Shown here one piece after another: positions 23,131 through 34,636 of a stretch of 64,000 nucleotides of DNA. The notes below the pieces were generated by a model. The model made no database searches, was not told the DNA's origin, and saw only the letters and a list, made by a program, of their open reading frames with translations. This stretch comes from Atherinomorus stipes (taxonomy: Eukaryota > Chordata > Actinopteri > Atheriniformes > Atherinidae). Within the stretch, counting starts at the first letter, position 1; every line of letters starts with the position of its first letter. The position numbers and the translations under genes are program-made. Where the stretch lies: positions 1-64,000 of the forward strand of contig JALJCO010012913.1 of the NCBI GenBank assembly GCA_023101725.1, in the 5' to 3' direction.

Positions 23131-23826
23131 ACCGTAGGCTCTCATCAGCTGTTCACCGAGAAACAGCACGCCAACGTTCATCACCGCAGCTCTCATCAGC
23201 TGTTCACCGAGCAACAGCACGCCAACGTTCATCACCGCAGCTCATCAGCTGTTCACCGAGCAACAGCACGCTCACTCATCACCGCACCGAGCAACAGCAC
23301 GCCAACGTCATCACCTGCTCATCAGCTGTTCACCCACCCAGCAACAGCCCGCCAACGTCATCGTAGCTCTCATCAGCTGTTCCCCGAGCAACAGAAGTTA
23401 GCCAACGTTCATCACCGCAGCTTTCATCAGCTGTTCACCGAGCAACAGCACGCCAACGTTCATCACCGCAGCTCTAATCAGCTGTTCACCGAGCAACAGC
23501 ACGCCACCGTTCATCACCGCAGCTCTCATCAGCTGTTCACCGAGCAACAGCACGCCAACGTTCATCACCGCAGCTCTCATCAGCCATCACCCCCAGCAAC
23601 AGCACGCCAACGTTCATCACCGTAGCCGACCCAGCTGTTCACCGAGCAACAGCACGCCAACGTTCATCACCGCAGCTCTCATCAGCTGTTCACCGAGAAA
23701 ACAGCACGCCACTGCTGGTCAGCTGTTCACCGACAACAGCACGCCACGTTCATCACCGCAGCCTTCATCAGCTGTTCACCGAGAACAGCACGCCAACTTC
23801 ATCACCGAGCTCTGATCAGCTGTTCA

Positions 23827-23840
23827 CCCCCCCCCCCCCC

Positions 23841-23873
<33 letters not shown>
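23827..23873. repeat. C16-G31 homopolymer junction
   Basis: C from 23827 to 23842 is followed directly by G from 23843 to 23873, interrupting a minisatellite unit. The two runs are complementary and could form a hairpin. This is also a typical sign of a strand switch or gap-filling error. Confidence 0.95.
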
Positions 23874-24281
23874 CTAACAGCACGCCACCATCAGCTGTCG
23901 CCGAGCAACAGCACGCCAACGTCACTCTCCAGCTGTCACCGAGCAACAGCACGCCAATGTCATCACCGCAGCTTTCATCAGCTGTCACCGAGCAACAGCA
24001 CGCCAACGTCATCACCGCACCGAGCAAATAACAGCACGAAACGCTCATCAGCTACCGAGCAACAGCACGCCAATGTCATCACCGCAGCTCTCATCAGCTA
24101 TTCACCGAGCAACAGCACGCCAACGTCATCAGCTGTTCGCCGAGCAACAGCACGCCAACGTTCATCAGCTGTTCGCCGAGCAACAGCACGCGAACTTCAT
24201 CACCCAGCCTCCCCTCACCAGGGTTCACCGAGCAACAGCACGCCAACTTCATCACCGCAGCTCTCATCAGCTGTCCCCACG

Positions 24282-24285
<4 letters not shown>

Positions 24286-24357
<72 letters not shown>

Positions 24358-24368
24358 GGGGGGGGGGG
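24286..24368. repeat. C70-G13 homopolymer junction
   Basis: A GGGGG block, then about 70 C, then 13 G, immediately after the last recognisable unit of the 51-bp minisatellite. The same C-to-G structure occurs at 23827-23873. Assembly artefact is a serious possibility. Confidence 0.95.
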
Positions 24369-24516
24369 TTTAATATATTTTTTGGGGATGTATGTCGGGG
24401 GGCGCGGGGGGGGAGGGGAGAGGGGGGAAAGCCCCGTCCGCAGTCACGTCTGCCTTCAGACACGCTGTCATGCAAATTTTATGGCTTATTCGTTCTTTTC
24501 ATTCATTCTTGCTTCT

Positions 24517-25438
24517 GGGCTGCACGGTGGCGTGGTGGTTAGCACCGCAGTCTCACAGTAAGGTCAATGGTTCGATTCCCGGCTGGGGAGGGGGTTCGAA
24601 CAATTCCAACAGTTCTTCCAGTGTGGAGTTTGCATGTTCTCTCCGTGTATGTGTCAAGGTTATAATAGTTTTGGATCTTTAATTAGTTTCAGTTTTTATT
24701 TCGTTTTGACTTTTTGATTTTCAATTTAGTTAGTTTTAGTTAGTTTTTTTGAGCAGATTTGCTAGTTTTTATTAGTTTCTACTTTTGGAAAATTTTTAGT
24801 TTTAGTTTAGTTTTTATCAGTTTCAGTGTTAGTTTTAGTTTTTTGGGGTTTTCTTTTCAGTAAATTATAGGTGTTTGTCTGCTGTGACATTCACAATAAT
24901 CAGAAAGTTACTTGGAGTAAAACCAGTAGAGCAAAGTAAAAAGGTTAAATAGAAATAGATTTAAAATCAACTCAAAAGGCTGATGTATTATATCAATTTA
25001 CAAAGACTAAAACTAAGGATGTTTCTGCAATAATTTTAGTTAGTTTTAGTTAGTTTTGTAAAGACATGATACAGTTTCAGTTAGTTATCGTTTTGTTAAA
25101 AACTGTCGTTTTTATTTCTATTTCAGTTAACTGAAATGTTTTTTCAATTTTAGTTTTCGTTTTTTCGTTAGTTTTAGTTAACTATAATAACCTTGGTATG
25201 CGTGGGTTCTCTCCGGGTTCTCCGGCTTCCTCCCACCATCCAAAAACATGATGTTAATGATCACTCTAAATTGTCCCTATGAATGAATGTGAGTGTGAAT
25301 GGTTGTCTGTCTCTCTGTGTTGGCCCTGCGACAGACTGGTTACCTGTCCAGGTGTACCCGCCTCTCACCTGTTAATAGCTGGGATAGACTCCAGCAACCC
25401 CCGAGACCCTGAACTGGATAAGCGGTACAGAAAATGGC
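24517..25438 (+). mobile_element. tRNA-headed SINE-like element, split by an insertion
   Basis: The left part (24517-24654) begins GGGCTGCACGGTGG, contains an A-box-like TGGCGTGGTGGTTAG and a B box GGTTCGATTCC, then GTGTGGAGTTTGCATGTTCT. The right part (25196-25438) continues GTATGCGTGGGTTCTCTCC ... CTCTAAATTGTCCC ... GCGACAGACTGG ... CTGGATAAGCGGTACAGAAA. This is the layout of a widespread fish SINE-like repeat with a Pol III promoter at its head. It is split by a 541-bp element at 24655-25195. No function beyond being a dispersed repeat can be inferred. Confidence 0.8.
24655..25195. mobile_element. Non-autonomous element with inverted ends and 8-bp target duplication
   Basis: The left end CAAGGTTATAATAGTT and the right end AACTATAATAACCTTG are inverted repeats with one mismatch. 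Flanking 8-mers GTATGTGT (24647-24654) and GTATGCGT (25196-25203) differ at one base and are the expected target duplication, since removing the element restores the SINE-like host. The interior is T-rich (TTTTAGTTAG words) with no open frame. An 8-bp duplication fits hAT-type transposition, although the CAAGG end is not the usual CAG. Confidence 0.85.
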
Positions 25439-27360
25439 CGCGTTTTCCAGATTAGTTAAGACACTCTTAACGCTGAGGTCCTTCTTAAGTCACTTCTTAA
25501 AGGTGCCTTGTTTGGGCGGTGGGTTTCCCAGATGCGCTCTTAACTCAGTAGCTTCTTTATTTTCAGGAGCGGCCAGCCCCACTCTTTCTCCCCTTCTTTA
25601 TTTTTCCCCGTTCCTAGGGGAAAAGGAGGCCCATTTTTTGTTACTTTTTGGAATGGAAATTATTTCCGCGGGGAAAGAGGAAAAGAAAGGAAATTAATAA
25701 AGGGGGTCTTATCGGGGAAGTTATTGGTTGTATTGAGTCATTTTTTCTCAATATTATTATAATGTCAATCATCTATGATAGAAAAATGAAGTAGTTAGGG
25801 GAATGAAAGAAAATAATATGTTATAGTTTAATTATATAAATAAGTTAGGTTGGTATAATTAAAGTAAAGAAATAAAACAAAGTGGTAGGGATCGGAAAAT
25901 AAATATATTTGATGAATTATGAGTTCTCTCATCATTTGTATGTGTTTGTTATATATACATAAGTGAATTCAATTCGGTCAATAAAAGCATAGCCATTTAC
26001 GCATACCCGTATCAGAGCGGCATCAGATGTCTGTAGAGGAAACCAAACCCAAACCACCCCCAACCCAGCCCCCCCCTCCAGCCCCCAAACCCGCCCTCTG
26101 TGGCCAGATTTTGATTTATAAATAAAATACTTTTTAGCCGAACCACCTATTTAGGTCCCCCTGACTTCGTTTCTCTTCCGCTGTCAGGTTAAGTATAATG
26201 TTAAAGATAATAGTGGGGGGTGGGCCGTGATGTGAATCACAAATGCTCAGCGTATCATTGGAGTATATTAAGTAGTGTATTTTTTTGGTGTTTATGCAGG
26301 CATGGGTATGGGTGAGTGGGAGGGGGTGAATGGCAAATCAGTCTTTTTTATATTATGTGGGGTAATTGATTGGTGGATGTATGTTTTATTCTAATGCGTT
26401 GTGTTATACTGACGCACTTCTCGCAGTTTATTCAGTGGGGCGTTTAGGAGCTGATTGAATATATGGTGTGTTTAGATTACATTGTATGTGGTAGTTGATT
26501 GCATCAAAAAATATTTTTTTAAAGATTGGTGAACAGAGAATTTGTTGGAGGATTTTTGGGGATTATTGTTTTGGTGGATTTTTTGGGGAGAAGAAGGGTT
26601 GATTTTTTTCGATGAAAAAAATATTATGCTATTTTTTTGTGTTTCTATCATTTCGGTGGTTTCGCCATATTACACAACTGAGGTTTGAGATATCTGTGGG
26701 TTTCGTTTAGGGTCTTCGTTTGGTTGGGTTCTCTGTAGCCTGTACATATGGCATCTGGGAATTTTATATTGTTATTGTTGTTTGTGTAAATTTAAATTCG
26801 CAATCGCCTATTTGCTTTTTAATTAATTTAGTTAATTAATATATATTGAATGTTTATTTTAATGATTTTATTTACTTGTAGGCACATACATATATATAAT
26901 TGGGTGTATTTTTTTTGGCGGAAAGATATACATAAATAAATGGATTAGATGATATTGGAAAGGAACCCCCCCGTTTAATTAATTGGTATTGAGAATATAA
27001 CCGTCATCGATAGTATTTTTTTTCAGCAATTTTTGGAAGTGGTGTTTTCCGGTATGAACTTCTTGAAAAGGTGGAAGCGAGTTAAAGACGTTTCTGTAAT
27101 ATGAGGACGCGTGAGAGGAAAGATCTGACACGGGGGTCTTATTTAGACCATCGGTTGGTGAGAGCATCTTCCTGCTTTAAGAATATCGGGCAATGACTGA
27201 ATTCATTCTTTTTTTTCCTTTTTTCTTTAGCTTGTGGCTAACAGATGAGATATTCCAACAGAAAACATACATATAGTATATGAAATAAAAATCCATGACT
27301 GTGTAAGAAATTAGGGAAATAAACGTAGTTTTGTAAATAAATAAAGAAACTGAAGGGCCT
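25439..27360. other. AT-rich featureless stretch
   Basis: Strong change to T/A-rich sequence with short G runs (GGGGAAG, GGTGGGGG-type) after about 25600. There are no repeats, splice-supported frames or RNA genes that I can recognise. The frames at 25434-25697 and 26979-27167 look random. Confidence 0.5.
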
Positions 27361-29088
27361 GCAGAAGTAGCTCAGAGAGCAGAGCGTCAGAGAGAGCCAT
27401 CAGCGATGCCCTCATCTACATCATATAAAATCTTCTAGCTGTCTGATCCACCGCTGACATGCCTCTGCATCTGTATCTGTGTGGGCCGGGCACGAGTGAG
27501 GCCACCGACGCCCCCACCACCCCTGCGGCCCCCCAGCCAGCTGGGGCCTGCTGCAGCTCGGTAGACCTGGAAAATGCCGGTTCAGCAGTGAGACGGACGT
27601 CAGGAGGCAGCGAGGTCCGTAACCTCGGTCGCTGAGAACGAGCGGTCGCTCCGCCGTTCAGCTTCATCCTTGAGACTTCTTAGACTTCCAAAGGTCCGGC
27701 TGGGGTCCCGGCGGAGCAGCAGGTCAGCCAGATCAGGGGGTGAGGTGGGTTTGAACCCTGCAGCCACCCGCTGCACCACTGGGGCCCGTCCACCCGTGCA
27801 GCGAGCGAACCGTTTCTGCCGGACGGCCCGGCGTCGTTCCCTGACAGCGTTGGTTGTGGCTGCAGCAGTGATGTAACTCCACCAGGCATTGGAGGCAGCT
27901 TCTAATCCCAGACGCTCGCCTCCTCATCGTTACCGCTGCCTGCAAATGTAAAACATCTCCCGCCGCTGCAGGGAGCAGAACCCCGGGGTTCCTCCGCAGA
28001 TAACAATCCCCCTCCATTATTAAACAGAAGTACTGAACGTACGTGTGTGTGTGGTGAATTATTTACCCCGCTCTGTGCATTATGGACTTGGCAGAGTTGG
28101 AACATTTAATAGGAGTTTGCTCTCCATGTCGGCGTGATGACAAACGAGGCGCCTGCAGACGCTGCTGCAGGTCTGACGATGACACACGTGGAAATCGTTT
28201 CAGGACATTTGTGTTTGAATGTGACCGGGTGAACGGGTTCGTGCATTTGATCGTCTTCGACTGCCTCACATTATGTCAAGCTGATTCATTTCCTCTGATG
28301 ACGTCTTGCTTTGGGGGAGCTGGCAGACGTGGGGGGGCCCATCTTCTTCGTGAATGTGGACGTCTGCCTCTGCTGACGTTGGGAGGGTAAACAGATGCAG
28401 GGAGAGAAACGCTTCCTAAGCATGTTTCCTCGCTTATTTCCTGCAGGCTTGTATCATAAACAGCTCTGCCTCCCCCCAGCAGGTGAACTCGTACTGGAAC
28501 TGTGTTGGGTTGCATCACCGGGGATTACGCCGCGCTTAGCTAATGCACTTTCAGCTGTGACTTTAAACAGTTTCTAATAACAGCATCTTTGCTTGGTATT
28601 AGTGCAAGATCGGGCACATGGATGGGGACGTGACTGTGGCATTAGCCATAGTTAGCAGCTTAAAGTGCTGATGACACGTTTCTGACATTTCCTCCATGTT
28701 TTATAGACCAGAACGTTCTTCATGATGATCTATGTAACCGAAACAAGCGCAGCTGCATAGGAAACATGGCTGCATTTCAGCATCTGACCAGACGGTGGCG
28801 CTGTTCTCAGAAACCGGACATGACGTCTGCCAGAGAACGTTATCCGCTCATTTAACGCTGAAGTCAAAGGTTTCATAGCAGGTTTTAAGTTCCTTTTCCA
28901 GTTTTACAGACGAACAGTAAAGACTCAGCCTTCTGTTGTTTCACCAGTTAATGTTTAAAAGCTCGTAAGTGCAGCGTTAGTTTATTTAAGTTTCCTACAG
29001 ATCCAGATTTTATTCTGATGAGGATAAAGAAGCAGGTGGGACTTACCGGGTATCAGTAGGAGCCTCTGCACGTCTCTCCTGTCTGCAG
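27361..29088. other. Single-copy region, no supported gene
   Basis: GC returns to the level seen before 25.4 kb. Competing frames on both strands at 27416-28577 show no domain I know. GGTTTGAACCC at about 27749 resembles a Pol III B box but no matching A box is found, so I do not call a tRNA or SINE. Confidence 0.4.
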
Positions 29089-29130
29089 TAGGGCTGCAAC
29101 TTTCAATTATTTTTTTAATGGAGTAATCAG
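29089..29130. repeat. Short fragment of a dispersed repeat (TAGGGCTGCAAC start)
   Basis: TAGGGCTGCAACTTTCAATT followed by TTTTTTTAATGGAGTAATC resembles the start of a dispersed repeat common in fish. Only the first about 40 bases can be matched by eye. Confidence 0.4.
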
Positions 29131-29513
29131 CCATTTCTTCTGAGCATGGGGAATATCGCGGCTTACCGGATGTTGCCGGCTTTTGTCACCTTCTCTTCCG
29201 GGCTATAATAAGCTCAGCCCGCTCCTGCTCTTTTTTATAGTCTGTTTATCATATAATATACACAAATTTTAGTTTTTTTTTTAGATTATACTGAAATAAT
29301 AGATAAAAAGAAGTAAATTAATGTCCTCGCAGAGGTGGCGAAGGGCATAATATTATAATAAAACACCTTTTTTTTGTGGCCGATCGGGGGCAACACACAA
29401 CCTCCCAACATAGTTAAGCTAGCCTTCTTAGGGTTTAGTGACGTGCCGTACATTGAGACTCTTAAAACACAAAAACATCTTAAACTCGCGCTTTGCCCCG
29501 CGTTCCCGTTCAG

Positions 29514-29583
29514 CCAATGGGGGGGGGCCTATAAAGGAGGTGTTTGTATTCGGCTGTTTGTGTGCAGTCACATAAACATAGGT
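29514..29583 (+). promoter_or_regulatory. Candidate Pol II core promoter with 5' splice-site match
   Basis: In order: CCAAT at 29514-29518, a G-rich box, TATAAA at 29530-29535, a possible start near 29566 (CAGTCA), and ATAG|GTAAGC with the GT at 29582. Spacing is plausible for a TATA promoter followed by a very short first exon. The downstream frame (29649-29993) contains Met-Pro-Ala-Arg-Lys-Lys at about 29840 but I cannot identify it. It could belong to a decayed retroelement or be chance. Confidence 0.3.
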
Positions 29584-31540
29584 AAGCTAGCTATCTAGTT
29601 CTAGCATGCCTGCGCGCTCTTCCGAGCATCATCGCGCCATATTCGTGTGTGTATCGTTTTTGTATGTTTTGTTCCTTAACGCTGTTTATCGGGCGTTTCT
29701 TTCCGCCTAATCGTCAGTTTTGTCTCAATTTCATTTTGAATTTGCATTTAGCCTGTTTTCAAAGTTTAACATGTTTATTTCTGCGGTATTTTGTTTATAA
29801 GTTTGTAGTAGCCAGCTTTATTCCGTTGGCTGATTTGCTTATGCCAGCTCGAAAGAAACCAACCTCTGCTCTGCATGTCTGTCCTTGGTGGCGGCTCTTT
29901 CCTCTGGCAGTCACAAGCGGTTGGAACAGATTTGGTTCTGTTATGTTTTTTTGTTTCAAGATTCTTTTTTTTGGGTGCTGGGGGCTGGATTAGCTTAAGG
30001 TTACTTACGTTCGGCAACGATAGGGTGCCGTGTGTCCTATGATCAATATTGTTCGTTTTCTGCGTTAAATCGGTCAGTCGATCATGGTTTTTTCTACAAT
30101 GTTTTGATCCTTATTTGGCCACTCTATTATTTTTGTCTTGCATTAGATTTAGAGTATCTCCGGTGTCGATAGTATATCTCTGGAATAATAGCGGTAGATT
30201 AGCTGTCAACACTATAACATAGAAGAGAAAGTGTCTAAAGTTTCCAATTAGTGGAACCGGGAAGCGTTTGAATCTTTATTAATTGTTATACGGGTCACAG
30301 GTTAAATTTTATATTTTTCAAGTTTTTCAAGTTTAAATATTTATAGGATTTTAATTTTTACCTTTCAATGTTTATCTTTCCTAGGTCTTCATTGTTGGAG
30401 AGTTCCTTGATTGTTGTGTCCACATCTCCGTTTTTTCTCCTCTACTTCTCCACATCCCATTCGTCTTTACTATATGGGCAAAAATTATATTGTTGTTCTC
30501 AAATCTAAATATATAATTGTGTTTTCAAGAAATGAAAAACATATGCAGTTCAACAAAGTCTTTATTTTTAATTTATTTCACAACTCTCATGATATGAAAA
30601 TTTATAATAACTGATTATGTTATCTAATTAAGATTACTCCTTGTAGTTTATTAAATATTAATAAAACGTTCCTAGTCTCACATGTAATGTAACCTTTAAT
30701 CGGATTTAGTTTCACTCGTAATGAAATGTTTTTTGTTATTTAGACATCGTATTCTTGTTAGTTCTTTTTATGTATTATTCATCTTCTACTTCTTGTTATT
30801 TCTACTTCTTATTACTTCTAGTTTTTCGTCTGATATTTTCTAGTGGTCTGTCTCTTGTACCTCATCTTTAGCTAACAGCTGCTTCTACGTTTGTCTTGCT
30901 CTCTGTGTCGGCGCCCTTTTTGCTAGTGATACGTGTGATAGTGTGGTCTCGGTACATTTCGTAGGACGCTCGTAGTGAGTCTATCAGTAATCGGATCACC
31001 GCTGCGTTTAGGATTAGAGGTGCCCGCTCGTGCCTGGCGCGCACCGCCGATCCCCGTATCTGAATTATTTTTATTTAATAAAACGTAGCTCTTGTATTGA
31101 TTGTACCTCATAATACTCGGGTGTTATCTGACGCCTATGTTCTAGTTTGTTGCCTCCCATACAGTCGTTGTTCAAGCCATTTCAGTTTCTCTATCTCCAT
31201 GTCTGTTTTCTTTGTAACGATTATACTATTCCGTTCGACATATGCCATGAATTAGTAGTGTGCTTGCTCTATTGTATTACCGAGTATGCAGGAACGTCTA
31301 TTGGTTTAATGCAGTAATTCTTAATACGCATCCTCGAGCTCGAGCTATTTTTTATGAGAGATTTTCTAGTACGCGCGAAACGGTTTTTTCGCCTTCGTTG
31401 TGCATCCGAAGTATCCCAAAAAAAAATCTGCAGCTTCTGTTTACTGGAGCTGTTGAGACTCTAACACATGGAACTGCAGTCATGTCCTCTGGAATATAGT
31501 TTTTTAACCATCGTTGCTTCGGAACAAGGAGGTTATAATA
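29584..31540. other. AT-rich stretch, no supported gene
   Basis: T/A-rich DNA resembling 25.5-27.3 kb in texture. The frame at 29649-29993 is noted with the candidate promoter. Nothing else is supported. No repeat family is recognised. Confidence 0.45.
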
Positions 31541-32019
31541 GATTAAAAAAAAAAAAAAAAAGAAGAAAAAAAAAAAAGAAAAAATATTATAAATAAAAAA
31601 AAAAAAAAAAAGACGATAGTTAATAAAGATGATAACTGAATTGAATCATAATTTTACAAAAAAAAAAAAAAAAATAAAATAATGGAGGGGCATCATTAGT
31701 AGTATATTTAAAAAATAAATACACAGTTAGGGATATAAATATTTATATTAATTAATTTATTTTGCTTTACTGGATTTATTCTAAAAAAATTTAAATATTA
31801 AATACACAAAAAACAATAATAAATTAAAAGAAAAAAAAAAAAAAAAAAAAACAAAGAAAAAATAAAAAAAAAATAAAAAAAAAAAAAAAATTAAAAAAAG
31901 AAAAATAAAAAAAGCAAGTAAATCCAAAAAAAAAAATTAAATAAACAAATTGAAATAAAATAAAAATAAAAAAAAGAAAAAAAAATTAAAAAAATAAAAA
32001 AATTAAAACACCAGCACAT

Positions 32020-32057
<38 letters not shown>

Positions 32058-32058
32058 C

Positions 32059-32132
<74 letters not shown>
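31541..32132. repeat. A-rich low-complexity block
   Basis: About 590 bases dominated by A runs with scattered T, G and C, ending in nearly pure A from 32021 to 32132. Between the runs are AATAAA- and ATTAAA-like words by chance. It could be merged retroposon tails or an expanded simple repeat. Confidence 0.95.
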
Positions 32133-32135
<3 letters not shown>

Positions 32136-32711
32136 ATACAGCTGCTGCTCGGTTATACGAGGACGTCTCCGGTTATCAGATCTTCTCCAGCTGCTTCCAA
32201 ACATGCATCCTTCCCTCCATCCTCATCTTTAGAAACGGCAACTATTTAAAACTCCACTGGAACCGTGGAAGTTATCTTCTCATCTTTAAAGGCTAATTGT
32301 TAGCTCTTGGCTAGCTGTTGGCTGCGAGCTAACACAGGGAAGGAGAGCCTCTCCTCTGTCAGCCTGACTATCAAACCGGTGCAGCTCCTTCCAGTTCTGA
32401 GTCGCTCAGTGTGTCGGCATCGCAGCTTTTATCTGAACCAGTGGACCTGAGGCTGGAGACAGACTGTAGACCCGACTACAGTTCTAGTCCGGTTCTAACC
32501 TGTAAGCTCTGGCTGATGATCCACCACACAAACCAGTTCCAGTCCAGCTGCTCTGGAGCATCTTTCATGTTTGATTATACATGTAAATTAATGAGCCGAC
32601 CGCAACTCCGTATCTCGCTGATGTCACGTCACGGAGGCTAGCAAGCTTCATCTAGAAACAAACATCTAACACTCGTTAGAAATCGTTCAGAAAAAGAGAG
32701 AAAATCAGCTG
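32133..32711. other. Single-copy spacer, no supported gene
   Basis: Ordinary composition. The plus frame 32411-32641 has no recognisable domain. It may include the left part of the hAT-like copy that follows, but I could not find a left terminus. Confidence 0.4.
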
Positions 32712-32911
32712 TTGATGCAGAAAATGTCTGTTATGTTTGAAAGTTCTTTAAAAATTCTAAGAAAAGTTTAAATAAATAAATTGTTGAATGAAGTTTTGTG
32801 CTTTAATTTCCTGTCGAAACAAATAAAATCCAGGTTTTTACAGATTATTTAAACTGAGTCTTTTTATTTCCAATGTGATCTATTACTGCAGCATTTTATC
32901 TCTTTTTTTCA

Positions 32912-33135
32912 AAATTTTACTTGTATGATCCCTGAGGGGAAATTAATGCATTTCACCCATCTCTGAAGTATCAGAGAGCTGCTGCTTAAAGCGCCTGGGG
33001 GAGCAGTTGGTGGGGGATAGGGACCTTGCTCAGGGGTCCACAGTGGGCTTTTGCCTGTATGTCATAACGTGGTCTTGAACCCAGGTCCTCTGTGCCAAAG
33101 CCCACGACACTACCACTAGGCTACCCACTCCCCCC
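32912..33135 (-). mobile_element. tRNA-derived SINE
   Basis: Read on the minus strand from 33135: GGGTAGCCTAGTGGTAGTG (A-box region), then GGGTTCAAGACC (B box), then CCTGAGCAAGGTCCC, CTGCTCCCCCAGGCGC, and a 3' part ending CCCCTCAGGGATCATACAAG. Flanking AAAATTT copies (about 32911 and 33136) fit a short target duplication. Layout and length are those of a fish tRNA SINE. It interrupts the hAT-like copy. Confidence 0.75.
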
Positions 33136-34082
33136 AAAATTTAAATTAAATATAAATGAAAGGTGCTGTTTTACATCCACAATCCTTCTGAAATTATCTT
33201 CAAATGAATTTTTAATTCTAGTTGGGTGGGAGGAAAATTTATTGAGCTCATTTTAACCTCTTTTTATCTTCAACTTTTGTTTGTCGTGAAAATACGTACG
33301 ATAATCAGACCTGTCTGTAAGCGCGTTCACGAGGCAAACGTCAAAGCCAAACAAAGTTTTATCAGGACAGAGCAGGTGAAGGAAATGACGTCCCAGCAGA
33401 GAAAAACGTGATAAAAACGTAACGGTGCGGTTGATGGAGAGGATCCGGAGTAAAAGGGCTGGACTCTGATGGATATAAAGAGCGGACGTCTGACGTGAAG
33501 TTAACCAAACACTGTTAGCTTCTGTAGCTACATTAGCAGCTTGTCCGCTCGTCTACCACCGTTTACTGGTCTCTGACACAAAAGATAATAAGTTACACAG
33601 CAGCAACACTTACCGACTGCACATCCTCACTGATAAATATCATCCACTGCTCCCTGGTAAAGCTGCCCCTCCTGTTACACTGAAAACTGATGAATTTCTG
33701 CCGAGGCAACTCAGCATGGCATTCTCCCCCCTCCTCCTCCTCCTCTTCCTCCTCCTCCTCCTCCTCGTCGCCGGCGTCCTTTCTGACAAAGCTGGTCTAC
33801 TCTGTGGCAGGTAATCAGCTGCTTTTAGGTGGCGCTAAAGAGGCTAGCTTAGCAGCTAGCAGCCTCTCTAGTTCACGTCATTGGGAGAAAGAAATCCAAA
33901 CCGCGTACGATGGAGAGCGCGTGCTTGTGGCCGGTTCTGGTGAGAAGAGAGCGCCGCACTGAAAGACGAAGTTACTTTCACTTTCCGGAGTTTCTGGCAC
34001 GTTATAACTGAGGTCCCGTTCCAATTCACATGTTTTAACAGGAAAAAGTGGCATTTCCAGGTGATGACACCTTCTAAAATTT
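33136..34082. other. Insert between the two halves of the hAT-like copy
   Basis: About 940 bases absent from the 41.3 kb copy, bounded by AAAATTTAAAT at 33136 and again near 34075. It contains a (CTC)n microsatellite (33727-33766) and GATATAAAGAGC near 33475, but no transposase frame. The flanking repeat of the AT-rich word could be a target duplication. The family is unknown. Confidence 0.45.
33727..33766. repeat. (CTC)n trinucleotide microsatellite
   Basis: CTCCTCCTCCTCTTCCTCC-type run. It gives a poly-Ser stretch in the plus frame 33690-33962, which otherwise shows no known domain. Confidence 0.95.
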
Positions 34083-34372
34083 AAATCAGTTTCCATCAGT
34101 TTTTCTGTTGTTCCTCTTTTTGTAGTAAAATGTTGTAGATTTTGTGTTTATAGCCTAATTCTGATTTGTTCTTGTAGGAGTCTGATTTTCTTCCATGAAT
34201 TATACGTGTGATATAAATGTGTTTGTGACCATCTCAGAATATATTTTATATGATGTTATTCATGTTTATCAGCCACATTTTACAGGTTCAGTCTGTTAAA
34301 GCAGCTGGATTTGCTTTAGTTATTAAAGAAAGAAACCAGAAATGATCATTACACTGATACAGAGTTAAAGAT

Positions 34373-34610
34373 GAACCTGGACCAGTTTGGACTGGAAACT
34401 GGACCAGTTTGGACTGGAAACTGGACCAGTTTGGACTGGAACCTGGACCAGTTTGGACTGAAACCTGGATCCTGGACCAGTTTGGGCTGAAAACTGGACC
34501 AGTTTGGACTGGAACCTGGACCAGTTTGGACTGAAAACTGGACCAGTTTGGACTGGAACCTGGACCAGTTTGGACTGAAAACTGGACCAGTTTGGACTGG
34601 AACCTGGACC
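34373..34610. repeat. 22-bp minisatellite inside the hAT-like copy
   Basis: About 11 units of GGACCAGTTTGGACTGGAAA plus CT, alternating GGAAACT, GGAACCT and GAAAACT endings. The matching position in the copy at 41331-41962 holds a single unit (41356-41390 on the opposite strand), so the expansion happened after the two copies separated. Confidence 0.92.
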
Positions 34611-34636
34611 CATCATGAAAAAGGTGGAGACCTCTG

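Larger units (their letters stand above)
21275..24285. repeat. 51-bp minisatellite, interrupted and variable
   Basis: Regular units carry CTCTCATCAGCTGTTCACCG, AGCAACAGCACGCCAACG and TTCATCACCGCAG in order (51 bases; clear at 21480-21590 and 23400-23580). Shortened units lack the CTCTCATCACCGCAG part. The block is split by a 497-nt purine tract (21747-22243), a G-rich tract (22344-22600), a derived block with GAGAAAGAGCCAAGTCATC units (22760-23130) and C/G homopolymers (23827-23873, 24286-24368). 51 is a multiple of three, which explains the long open frames. Confidence 0.92.
32712..34636 (-). mobile_element. hAT-like element, inverted relative to 41.3 kb copy, interrupted
   Basis: GATGCAGAAAATGTCTGTTA to GCAGCATTTTATCTCTTTTT (32713-32905) and AAATCAGTTTCCATCAG to GACCCATCATGAAA (34083-34620) together match the reverse complement of 41342-41874. 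There the two blocks are adjacent. Here they are separated by a SINE (32912-33135) and about 940 further bases. The right end reads GGTGGAGACCTCTG. The left end is not identified. A 22-bp tandem has expanded near the right end. Confidence 0.75.

Noticed and set aside
24517..24600. Functional tRNA gene
   Set aside because: A and B boxes are present but the sequence continues into a SINE-like body and lacks a consistent tRNA cloverleaf with an acceptor stem.
27740..27800. tRNA or SINE head on the basis of GGTTTGAACCC
   Set aside because: Only a B-box-like word is present. No A box lies at the right distance on either strand.
29649..29993. Gag-like frame downstream of the candidate promoter
   Set aside because: Only a vague resemblance around the Met-Pro-Ala-Arg-Lys-Lys start. 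No clear cysteine-histidine motif or other retroelement domain in frame.
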